A DNA stretch of 64,000 bases from assembly GCA_949825045.1 (NCBI GenBank), contig OX463827.1, forward strand, positions 2,564,501 through 2,628,500, read 5' to 3'. Made by a program: the position numbers and the translations under genes. Origin of the DNA: Argyresthia goedartella (lineage: Eukaryota; Arthropoda; Insecta; Lepidoptera; Argyresthiidae). Each line of letters opens with the position of its first letter. The stretch's first letter is position 1. Shown here one piece after another: positions 1 to 8,541 of the stretch. The notes under the pieces were generated by a model, which worked only from the letters and a program-made list of their open reading frames with translations, had not been told where the DNA came from and did not search any database.

Positions 1-477
1 CCTTGCTTAAATTTTTCGTCGATTGTTTTTTATTTATTTATTTAGTTAGATATAGTAATGTATTTCGACTAATACAAGGTATTTTTTGATCCTATATGAT
101 GAATTATTCTGCGCCATACAACAATCACAAACAACAGACGACAAATCAAAACTACGTCACAAGTGGCTCTACGCGGTCACATTGCTTGTTTGGAATCCAT
201 TGCTCGACTAAAGGCTTAAATTGATAAAACAGCTACTTTTTCTAAGAAAATAATCCTTTATATTATAATGATTCAAGGAATCATTATAAAATAATTTCAT
301 AATGATTCAAAGATTTTTACTTCTTACTTTAATCCATAAATGCGTTTGACATTTTTACTCTATATTCTATGTCAGTATTTTGCAAAAATCCAGCTATATA
401 AGGATCAACCACACGGCCACGTGGGTCATGTTATATGCGAATTATCACATTACAAATGACCGTTGGAACAATAGCAT

Positions 478-1716
478 GGTTGTTACGCATTGCTGAATCA
501 CAAATTCCCTGAATTTTCTAGGTTTTCCATACATATTTTACAAATATTCCAGGGAGGTTAGGTTTAAATAAAGAACACTTTGTTTTACATGTTTTTTTTT
601 AAAGTTGACTATCAAAGATCAGCAGTTGAGAAACGTTGGAAAACAATAATAACGTGAACTATAGACTATAATATCCTTTACATACGATAAAACAATCTGA
701 AAAGATATAAACAAACAAATCTAACACATATTATAATATGACAGTAAAATATTTAAAGATGAGATCTACATTTCTATGAAATGTAATGTAGTTTAATGAA
801 TCACATTACTGCGTATACCCTCTACTTTTTATGAACCGCACTTAGCTGCTCATCAAGACTCTCAAGACCTTTCTGGTATTCGATCGCTAGCTTCCTCTTT
901 TTTTCATACAACTCTTTAATTAAATCTCGCGATCTCTTCTTGTTTTCTGCGGTTTTTAACGCATTTTTGTCATTTTTTTTCTGTTCCTCGAGATGTTCCA
1001 TGTAACGTGATCGTGCATTTCTGGCATATTTACAAACTTCACGGGAATTGTATACCAGCAATAGTAATGAATCATTTTTGAGGAAAAAAAAAATCAAGCG
1101 ACTTGAGAGAATAGAGGAAATTCTCAATTCCATTTTCATATTAGAAAAATGTGTTGAAGTAAATAACATAATTCTTCAAAGATCAATTGACAATTAGATT
1201 GGGAATGTTAGATAGTAAAATGAACAAAATTAAAAAAAACTGAAATTCGAAAAAGAATTTGAACACTGTAAAGTAAAAAATTAATGCATTCAAAGCAAAT
1301 AAATAACCTGTTGTTTTTATATTTTAAATTACAAATAGAATTTGTTGAATCGGTGTTAAAACATAAAAATTTAAACACTGATAAATATAGTAATAATTGT
1401 GTTGTTATGTATTGTCTAATCAAATGCAAAAGAAAGAGTTTTTTATTTTATTTTTAATGTTTGGCACATAGTTTTTTCTAATTGACAAAAGAATAATATA
1501 AATATTCAATCAAATCAAAAATATTCATATTCATAACAATATTTTTCAGATTTAGTTTCAAGTCAGTTCCATTTTTCGTAATTATTGCAAAAAAAACATA
1601 TTAAGAAAATTCCAGAGAATTTCGGAAATTCCCTGACTTTTCCCTGACTATTCCAGGAGAAAAAAAATCCCCTGACTTTTCCCGGTTATCCCTGTTTTCC
1701 ATATGCGTAACAAACC
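478..1716 (-). mobile_element. Candidate non-autonomous DNA transposon with short TIRs (A1)
   Basis: The ends are imperfect inverted repeats: GGTTGTTACGCAT at 478-490 against ATGCGTAACAAACC at 1703-1716, one base of indel. Inside are AT-rich DNA, motifs of the CCCTGACTTTTCC type near the right end, and a Lys/Glu-rich minus-strand reading frame (822-1062). No clear target-site duplication is visible, so element status is inferred from the TIRs and the enclosed coding tail. It sits in a WDR89 intron. Confidence 0.4.
822..1062 (-). pseudogene. Lys/Glu-rich C-terminal protein tail, transposon-associated
   Basis: An open frame of about 80 codons ends in a stop at 822-824. It reads as a charged helical segment (VCKYARNARSRYMEHLEEQK, then runs of K, R and E) and looks like the coiled-coil tail found at the end of some insect transposase-like proteins. 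I recall this pattern only loosely and cannot name the family. It is preserved in both block A copies (see 56251-56490). There is no upstream transposase core, so it is probably a leftover inside the TIR element, or less likely an exon of an unknown gene. Confidence 0.35.
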
Positions 1717-1967
1717 TGAATAGAGAACGCAACAATGAAGGTCAACATTGTACGGCGAAGGCTCGATGCCGCCCGACATTGTGCGGTGAAGGCTCGATGC
1801 CGCCCAAACTTGTGCGGCGAAGGCTCGATGCCACCCAACTTTGTGCGGCGAAGGCTCGGCGCCCAACTTTGTGCGGCGAAGGCTCGACGCCCAACTTTGT
1901 GCGGCGAAGGCTCGACGCCCAACTTTGTACGGCGAAGGCTCGACGCCCAACATTGACCGTCATATCC
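1717..1967. repeat. GC-rich intronic minisatellite, 7 units (A1)
   Basis: Units of 31 bp and 28 bp alternate. The core is GCGGCGAAGGCTCGATGCC, joined by CCAACTTTGT-type linkers. Both unit lengths keep a GGCG/CGCC stem around AAGGCTCGA, so each can fold into a small hairpin. The array lies in a WDR89 intron about 60 bp downstream (in the gene's direction) of the exon ending at 2026. It holds no stop in several frames on both strands, which creates meaningless open frames. Confidence 0.9.
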
Positions 1968-2025
1968 CTAGCGGAACAGTGTCTCGGCGTCTAACGTATT
2001 AAGAAATGAGCAATCAATGACTTAC

Positions 2026-2117
2026 CCATCCCCGCCGTTTGAGCCGGCCAGGACCAAGGGAGTTCCGTCCGAACACATAAACGTATCCACCAGGTAGCAG
2101 TCGTCTCCTTTACTGCG
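2026..2117 (-). CDS. WDR89: WDR89 exon (DDCYLVDTFMC), A1
   Basis: 92 bp starting in phase 0 and ending after two bases of a codon; acceptor CTTACAG, donor GTAAGT. It encodes DDCYLVDTFMCSDGTPLVLA and a glycine-rich GSNGGD turn. The open codon is completed by the exon corresponding to 55473-55371. Confidence 0.82.
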
Positions 2118-5100
2118 CTGTAAGAGATACACAATATCGTATGTTAGATAATTGATTTAACATGACGAGCTTATCTTATATAGAGAAGGGCTTTCTTTCA
2201 GCAAACTAAGGTTGGATAGGAGTAGTAGAAGTAATTTTTTGAGCTGGGGTAGACCTAAACCTACTTGCCTTTCTATATATTTGACCGAGCGACGAACGTC
2301 TCCGTTCAGCTTGGGCAAGAATGCTTTCGTGTGCCTGGATGTCTGTCCGGCTGTTCTCCTACCACAGGTCGCATTTCTCAACCGATTCTCGTGAAGTTTT
2401 AAGATCAGGTTCGCAATTTACGTAAATTTTTCAAAAATGCGGAAAAGGCGTTGAAAATGTAAAAAAAAACGTTACAGACCAAACGGCTTGACATATTTAA
2501 AAATAGGTGTGGGATTTGTAGAGATCTTGACCTATATAATTTTAGTCAATAGGTTGAATTTTATAGGCGCTCACAGAGCACCTATAATAATATTATTTAC
2601 AGGAGTGTGTGATAAGAATACTTACGCTTGTGTGTGTGTGTGTGTATTTCTTTATATAGTTGTGAAATGGCTAGTTAAGGAAGCATTTTACATAAAGCAT
2701 TCTGAGATGAAAAAAACCTGTATTAACTGACCTTTATACTCTTGGCAACTTTATCCCTGCTGAAGCTGCTCAGTAGATCCCCGCTGTCGCTGTTCCATAT
2801 CTGCAGGTCGTTGGACTGTGTGATGCACGACACCTGTCGATGTCGATCATATTGCTGTTTATTAGAATTTTCAGGGAGCTATTGATGTCTGCAGAGATCG
2901 TAGCAAGTGGAGGTCCTCAGTCAAGGCCTACCCTTTACTAAAAAAATCACCATTGGCCCGGCGCTATCATATTTTCAGATCTTTATCGACCGAGCGAATC
3001 AAGCGACCAGTCTTTCGGGATTCCGGCTGATCTCCTCTACATGTCGCATTTATCAACCGATTCGCCTGTTTTGTGAGCAGGTTCGACAATTATATGGTTT
3101 TATTTCGTAATTTCTTTATTGTACTAAACAAAACAGACATACAGATAACTTATGATAGAAAAAACATGTACAAAGGCGAGCTTATCTCTAAAAAGAGATT
3201 TCTTCCAGCAAACCATGTTGGATAGAAGACGGAGATGATAGGTAAGGGAAAGAATTGCGCGTACAATTAAGACTATATTCTAATATAATACATATTACAC
3301 ATACATAAAACCCTATTGCTAAGAAATATAGACTACATACACAGTTACATAAATACAGCATATCAATAAATATCTTACAAATATACTAATACTAATACAT
3401 TATATAGCTAAATAGAAAGTGAAAGATAGTGCTTCTTTAGTCGGTTCTTAAAGATATTCAGTGATGGACTGTCCCTGATGGTGCAGGGAAGTTCATTCCA
3501 CAGCCATATAGCGCGGATTCTAAACCCGTGCTCGAAGGTTGCAGTGGAGCGTTGTGGGGCTTTAAGCATAGTAGCCATGTGAGTTCTCCGAGGCCTGCAT
3601 GAAGAAAGAAATTCGAAGCGATCACGCAGGAAGTTAGGGTACCGAGGGTTCCACAAAATATTGTAGAGCAGGCATAGGATATGAGAGTCCCGTCGAAGAC
3701 GAATCGGAAGCCAATTCAACTCCCTGCGATGTTGAGAAACGTGATCATATTTTCGCAGTCCGAAGATGAACCGAATCCCGAGGTTTTGAAGTCGTTCGAG
3801 TTTGTTCAGTTGCGCTTCATTTGCGCTTACCCAGCAAACATCAGCATAGTCAATGAGGGGAAGTAAAAGAGACTGGGCGAGAATAATTTTGGTCTGACGA
3901 GGAAGAAAGTTCTGAAGTCTCCTGAGAGAGTGAAAGGTAGCGTAAACTCGCCTGCTGACCTCGCTGATATGCGTTGACCAGGATAACTGGTTATTGAAAA
4001 CAACACCCAGGTTTTTCGCTGTGTCGCTATACATGATTACGGTACCGTTATAAGATACAGGAGGGACAGACTGTTGCTTCAACAAACATAGTGAGTGTCT
4101 GGTACCTATAATCATGGCCTGGGACTTGTTTGGGTTAACCAGTAGCCCAAATGACGAGGCCCATCCTCTAATACCCTCTAAGTCAGCGTTTAACGCCTCC
4201 ACAGCGGAGTTTACATTATCGGGAGAGAAGTGGCGATAGATTTGTAAGTCATCCGCGTAAAGATGATAAGAAGATGAGAGGGCATCGGAGATGGAGTTAA
4301 TAAATATAGAAAATAGAAGAGGAGAGAGAATGCCACCTTGGGGGACACCGGAGGTGAGGTCACACCAATCCGTGCAAGTCGTCTCCGATTTGATACGCTG
4401 TTTACGGTCACGAAGGTATGAGTCGAACCAGCTGATAGAATGGGAAGAGAGATTAAGAGATTTGAGAAGTTCAACGAGAATGTCAAAGTCAACACAGTTA
4501 AAGGCACTGCTGAAGTCGAGCAGGGTTATTTGTCGATTCAGTTTTTGGATTTTTTTCAAAATGGCGTAGATATTAGTCTAGCGATTGTTTCGGTGGCCGG
4601 ACACGATTTAGGGGGTCCCTGAGAATTCTAGATGACCCTTACACTTAGGTCAGACCGAAATAACCGCTAGGTGGCCCCTGAAAGAAATAAAGTGTCCCCT
4701 AAAAGATAGGGATCGTTGATGAAGTCGGCCATTAGACCCACAAATTAAGTTTTGACTTTAGCTAGTCAATAGTAAGGTTGTTCAATTCTATTTCCGCTTA
4801 GATAATTTCGCAACATTTTTGGTGAAGCTATTTATGTTCTTCCTAACCGTACATGATCTTTTCATAAATATATCGACACGGTACTTTAATTAATAAGGTA
4901 ATTTCTTTGAACAGTTCCCTCAGGGAGTCACGACTGCGGAGGTTATAAATTGCTCTAATAGCCCTTTTTGTGGAACAAAAATTGAGTTAATATCAGCAGC
5001 TCGTCCCCACAGCTAAATTCCATAGGACATAATATAATAATAATAATAAGGCAACAAATATCTTTTATGATCACCAAAATATTTTTTTCCTACCCAAAAT

Positions 5101-6410
5101 GGATAAATGAACACCAAAAGTTGCAAAAAATATCAGGGCAAAATACTGCGGTAGCTTAGGTGAAGGGTAAAGGGGGTGAGCGAAGCGAAGCCCCCTTTAT
5201 TTGTGTTAGGTTGAACATGTAAGAACAACAAAAAATACTTAAAACATAAACTTAAGAACACAAAAAATAAAATGAAGTTTGGTGATCCAAACACAATTTG
5301 GTGGACATTTATCCATTCTGGCAGTCATTTCGAATTTATTGGTAGTAAAATAGGTGCGTTTTTGGTAATCGTTTAAACATAAGCCTAATAATAATACTTT
5401 GGACACTATTTACACACATTGATCTAGCCCCAAACTAGGATTCCCTGTATCTTGGGTACTAGACAACGATACTTATATAGATAAATATTATACTTAGATA
5501 GATAAACAACCATAACTAGGGTACAAACATCCGTTCTCATCAAACAAATATTTGCCCCCACCGGGACTCGAACCCGGGACCCCTGGCTTCGTAGGCAGGG
5601 TAACTGCCGACTCGGCCACTCGGGTAATATAAATAATTTGATAAGAGATCTTTTCCAGCAACCTGTACGGCCTTACCTTGGTATCGTCCAGCCAGCTGAT
5701 CTTCCCCACGGAGTTCTCCACATTGAGTGAGTACTGCAGAGCGTCCTCCTCTGCACTCTCCATGATGTTGAAGATGTTGAGCAGACCGTCCACAGAGCCC
5801 GTGGCGAGGGTGGACACTTTGTCTTTGTGGAAGCGAACCTGTGAGTTTGGGCATAGTTGATGTAGTGTATTGGCTATTTATTTATAAATTATAGTCCCTA
5901 CAGTTTTTTTGTCTCGAGCACATACGTCAGTAATGGCGGGATGGGACAGTTGTCGTCCGACCGCCGCGCCGACCGAGGAGGTTACCGGTGGTGTGCGGAC
6001 GAGCCAAAAGTTGTTATTTGTAATGTTGTTATTTAACATCAAGGTGTATCTTCAAATATATATACAGCACTTTACTTAATACAGCAGAAACATGAAAAAC
6101 TTTAAAACTTAATAGTTCATATTTTTTATCCCTTTACTCACATTTACTATTTATTGTAAGGTATTCACTTAATTACTTGATTGGAATCTATTTCAGATTT
6201 TTTTCCTAAGAGTTTGATAAGCTGTAGGTACCTGAGTAATATCATCAGTATGCGAGTTCCAGTAGCCCCCTAAAGCTGCCTGCGGTTGTCTCTGGTCCCA
6301 GAACACCAGGTAGGCATCGTCCTGTACTGTCAGACTGCCAGCACAGAGTATCCGACCATTGCAGGATATGTCCATGCAATCAAATGGTTTAGTCGGGGCA
6401 CCATCTTGCT
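2026..6410 (-). CDS. WDR89: WDR89 (WD repeat protein), partial, copy A1: four exons
   Basis: Exons on the minus strand: 6410-6232 (enters in phase, begins QDGAPTKPFDC), 5838-5677 (VRFHKDKVSTLATGSVDG), 2833-2732 (VSCITQSNDLQIWNSDSG) and 2117-2026 (RSKGDDCYLVDTFMCSDG). All borders are AG/GT, and phases fit (exon ends 0, 0, 0, then 2). Content follows vertebrate WDR89 as I know it: a CxGxILCAG strand, a DDAYLVFWD blade end, GGYW.SHTDDITQVRFH, then a GSVDGLLNIFNI blade. The protein is expected to form a seven-bladed beta-propeller; its cellular role is poorly defined. The last two exons lie left of the window (compare 55473-55371 and 54256-54119). The first blades were not found. No frame damage is seen here, unlike copy A2. 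Confidence 0.85.
2160..2440. repeat. Old dispersed repeat fragment in WDR89 intron
   Basis: Sequence around 2163-2225 (CGAGCTTATCT... GGTTGGATAG) resembles 3177-3240, which lies in the 3' untranslated part of the non-LTR insertion at 3106-4525, and phrases such as CAACCGATTC recur at 3054. It looks like a degraded retroelement 3' region. It is shared with block A copy 2 (58224-58500). There is no coding signal. Confidence 0.4.
2628..2648. repeat. (TG)n microsatellite, A1 allele
   Basis: A short TG run in the WDR89 intron. The equivalent run at about 58692-58717 in copy A2 is about 6 bp longer, with otherwise matching flanks. Confidence 0.85.
2732..2833 (-). CDS. WDR89: WDR89 exon (LQIWNSDSG), A1
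   Basis: 102 bp, 34 codons, phase 0 at both ends, acceptor GACAG and donor GTCAGT. The blade end reads DLQIWNSDSGDLL. Copy A2 has WD in place of WN at the same position, which is the more usual WD-repeat ending. Confidence 0.82.
3106..4525 (-). mobile_element. 5'-truncated non-LTR retrotransposon, present only in block A copy 1
   Basis: Copy A2 (about 59175) has the uninterrupted empty site, so the insert is defined as 1420 bp between TTATTT direct repeats at 3100-3105 and 4526-4531. The element lies on minus: its 3' end is at 3106 and its 5' end is cut inside the RT domain. Its 3' untranslated part covers about 3106-3407. The RT is related to the fragment at 12787-13340. Clade is uncertain; the thumb motif LNWLPIRLRRDSHILCLLY suggests the CR1/L2/Daphne side of the non-LTR tree. 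Confidence 0.85.
3408..4525 (-). pseudogene. Reverse transcriptase, C-terminal two-thirds (non-LTR)
   Basis: An open frame of about 370 codons begins inside the RT palm (LDFSSAFNCVDFDILVELLK). It continues through [20 protein letters not shown] and the catalytic YADD at about residue 102, the thumb, and a C-terminal stretch ending LKKHYLSLSI. The endonuclease and RT fingers are missing because the insertion is 5'-truncated, so it cannot be autonomous. The frame has no stops, in line with a young insertion. Confidence 0.85.
4740..5040 (-). pseudogene. Decayed RT C-terminal fragment (non-LTR), A1
   Basis: Read on minus, 5035-4900 gives MSYGILLWG, then pieces like RAIRAIYNL and SRDSLRELFKE, interrupted by frameshifts. 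It resembles the better preserved fragments at 28080-28979 and 46159-46985, so the same broad family is involved but an older copy. The A2 counterpart is at about 59395-59690. Confidence 0.55.
5041..5385. repeat. AT-rich repeat with G5/C5 hairpin
   Basis: No gene is visible. Around 5170-5203 there is a hairpin whose arms are AAAGGGGG and CCCCCTTT about a GCGAAGCGAAG-type loop, and phrases such as ATCACCAAAA and TTGGTGAT recur in opposite orientation. It may be a MITE-like sequence. It is identical in layout in A2 (59690-60033), where the hairpin spacer differs by a few bases. Confidence 0.35.
5386..5626 (-). mobile_element. tRNA-derived SINE, A1
   Basis: On minus it starts CCGAGTGGCCGAGTCGG (A-box-like TGGCCGAGTCGG) and continues to GGTTCGAGTCCCGG (B box). 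The body runs through a GAACGGATGTTTG segment and ends in an ATT-rich tail at about 5386. Two more copies are at 55084-55350 and 60034-60274. It stands in the WDR89 intron about 50 bp past a splice donor. The head keeps pol III promoter boxes but lacks a full tRNA fold. Confidence 0.8.
5677..5838 (-). CDS. WDR89: WDR89 exon (GSVDGLLNIFNI blade), A1
   Basis: 162 bp, 54 codons, phase 0 at both ends, acceptor CACAG and donor GTAAGG. It encodes TLATGSVDGLLNIFNIMESA, then ALQYSLNVENSVGKISWLDD. A SINE begins about 50 bp past the donor. This copy is intact; the A2 copy of the same exon has a 2-bp loss and a 4-bp gain. Confidence 0.88.
6232..6410 (-). CDS. WDR89: WDR89 exon (blade ending DDAYLVFWD), A1
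   Basis: 179 bp: two bases completing a split codon, then 59 codons, leaving in phase 0. The acceptor is TTTTTTCAG at 6411-6419 and the donor GTACCT at 6226-6231. It encodes MDISCNGRILCAG and DDAYLVFWDQRQPQAALGGY, matching the central propeller of WDR89. Confidence 0.85.
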
Positions 6411-6499
6411 CTGAAAAAATAAATAAACATAAGGACTCAGGTCACTAGAAACTCAAAAATAATTAAAATTAGTCGGTTTAAATACGTAATTAACGATCC

Positions 6500-6910
6500 G
6501 CTGAATGAACCACCGTGAAGCGCTCCTCATGCAAACTCGTAAAGAGCCAAATAATGTGATCCTGGGAATATCATACAATAGGTACAGGAACTACTGTAAC
6601 GATCTTGTAAAGCGGCTTAAGAACCAACACAACAAATAATTTCTGTTAGAAAATAAAGACAATCCTAAGAATATGTGGACACCGATAAAAACTATTTGTG
6701 ATCTAAATAAAGGTGAACAATCTTTGACGAACTTCTAGGACACAAAGGTACTGTGGATACCTCTCTATCTCACCGCAACACATACTTTACAAAGATAAGA
6801 CGCACCCTTGCCAACAAAACCCTGGTTAAACTAAATACCGACCAAGAAACCCTGGCCAAAAAATGTAAAAACAGCAGCATTGTCGACTTCTAATTCATTC
6901 TTTCTGCTAC
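6500..6910 (+). pseudogene. Non-LTR ORF2 linker fragment, A1
   Basis: The plus strand reads NNVILGISYNRYRNYCNDLV, then NPKNMWTPIKTICDLNKGEQ with a frameshift, the usual segment between endonuclease and RT in insect non-LTR elements. It has stops and indels, so it is a relic. The A2 copy (61170-61570) keeps the frame longer (through YFTKIGRTLANK) and is the less damaged version. Confidence 0.6.
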
Positions 6911-6941
6911 CCACGCACATTATGCTGAGGAGGGAAAACGC

Positions 6942-7334
6942 GACATCGTGTTTTTATTGCACCAATGGACAATTCTTATCAATACCAATACAAGAGTAGA
7001 ATACCCAGCCGCCAATTCCCTACCGTGACTTCAGGAAAAAATGACAAAGTTGATAAAATTTATAAACTAAAAAAATAAAAATTGATTTCACGCCCAAGAT
7101 GTTAACAGTAGATCATAAATTATTTTAGGGTATGTTAGAACTGCTAAAGCTTCATTACGCAAGCTTTTGTTCTCTTCAGTAGGTACGAGTGGTAAGCCAC
7201 AATTATTATTTTTCGTTTTAAAGATCTTTTACATTTTTTCCTAAAGGCGGAAGGGAATTGGCGGCTGGGTATTCTACTCTTGTATTTATTTGTATTGATA
7301 AGAACTGTCCATTGGTGCAATAAAACATGATGTC
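6942..7334. repeat. Inverted repeat of two RTE-like 3' ends, A1
   Basis: The arm at 6942-7042 is the reverse complement of 7232-7334 (about 100 bp, about 90% by eye), separated by about 190 bp. Each arm reads like the last codons and 3' end of an RTE-type element (MFYCTNGQFLSI in coding sense). The same structure is at 61589-61690 and 61880-61979 in copy A2. Confidence 0.65.
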
Positions 7335-7620
7335 CTCCAATTTCTTCCATTGCTCTCTCTCTTTTGCCATTGTGTGCTTGCGGTCTCCATTATATCATCG
7401 CTCCAGCATGTTTGGTCTTCCTACCTATCTCTTTCCTATTGGCCCTTTCCATCTTGTTGTCTTTATCGTCCATCTGTAGTCGGGTAAGCGTGCAATGTGA
7501 CCGGCCCATGCCCATTTTAATGTTAGCGCTTGTGTAAGTGCGTCTATCTATCACCTTTGTTTGGCGTAGAATTTTCTCACTTCGGAATTTGCGTATCTTT
7601 TTATCTTTAAAATGCTACTT
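7330..7620 (-). pseudogene. RTE-type ORF2 C-terminal relic, A1
   Basis: Read on minus, 7510-7360 gives WAGHIARLPDYRWTIKTTRW, then a stop and VGRPNMLER, the conserved tail after the RT domain in RTE-like elements. In-frame stops show it is dead. The A2 copy (61975-62260) has DDRWT, the more usual form, so A1 carries a later substitution. Confidence 0.6.
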
Positions 7621-7739
7621 TGAAAATGGAAAGCAAGAACCATAAAGTTAAGCTCTAACTAATTAACGAATTGCACTATTCTTCAATTCCATACAGTTAA
7701 GCGTTATTAGAGTGACGAAAATAACCTAATATTTCTAGG

Positions 7740-8200
7740 GTTAGTCATTGACGGTACAACAAAAATATTTCGTTAACGAAAAAATCGTCAATGACCCACC
7801 GCTACCACCCACCCCCAAACTCTACCTATATATGGGTAGCTTTATGTCACTTTCGTAGCAATGTAACTATGACTAGTGACCGAAATTTCGGTTTCGGTTT
7901 CAGTTTCGGCGCAAAATTCATGTTTCGGCAATGTTTCGGTTTCAGCCAGAAATCAGCCGAAATTTCGGCGTTGCCGAAACTCACGTTCGTAGGTTATCGG
8001 GTGCGCTCGAGTCTCTGCCACGTGCTGGTTGGGTTACGGAGGCCGGCGCTCTTGCGGCATGTACATCTTGCGGATGACGAGAAACTGCTTTTTTGCAATA
8101 TTAAACATAGTTAGAAGACTGTATTTTTTACTGTGTTTTTTGGGGGTAGGGGGGAGGTAACCCCTCCTGTAAAATATCCAGTCTAACTGCACTGATCCAC
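7740..8200. other. Low-complexity TTTCGG-rich intronic or upstream DNA
   Basis: Repeated TTTCGGTTTCGG and CCGAAATTTCGG phrases occupy about 7880-7990. A poly-G stretch (GGGGGTAGGGGGGAGG) follows at about 8143. No gene is recognised. The same sequence occurs in copy A2 at about 62400-62830. Confidence 0.5.
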
Positions 8201-8541
8201 TGCATCTAAACCTGCCATCGTCTAGACTAGACTCAATTTGACCATCACTTCCACAAGGATCATTTCGACTCTTAGCAGGACAGACAGGCAGCGCCTTCGT
8301 GAAATGAACAGATCTCCCTAACACTAGTGTATGTGCTTGTAACACCTGGTATAATGCGAACCAAACACATTGATGTAGCTTGCAACATGTTGATATATTC
8401 TTAGACGGAGTATCGACGAATACTAGCGTTCATTTGCTACTTAACTGTAATGCCTGTCAAAACATTGGTCAACATGGATGCCGAAGAGGTTTAACAGAGT
8501 CATCGTGATCGCTTCCCCCCCACCGCGCCCGTAAAATAAGA

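Larger units (their letters stand above)
1..8541. repeat. Segmental duplication block A, copy 1
   Basis: This stretch is collinear with 55601-64000 at an offset of about 55.6 kb and is nearly identical, including coding exons, introns and old transposon remnants. Main differences from copy 2: a private 1420-bp non-LTR insertion at 3106-4525, a shorter GC-rich minisatellite (7 against 28 units), and absence of about 820 bp that copy 2 carries at 62833-63657. The left edge coincides with the window edge, so the true boundary is not visible. It could be a genuine duplication or an uncollapsed haplotype. Confidence 0.9.

Noticed and set aside
5560..5626. tRNA gene on minus
   Set aside because: A and B boxes are present but no complete cloverleaf can be drawn, and the sequence continues into a SINE body present three times.
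7880..7990. Telomere-like repeat
   Set aside because: The TTTCGG phrases are irregular and differ from the insect TTAGG telomere unit.
8034..8345. Possible upstream exon on minus (open frame, also at 63520-63804)
   Set aside because: The frame is open in both copies, but the protein has no WD-blade pattern or other recognised motif, and the two copies diverge downstream at the presence/absence segment.
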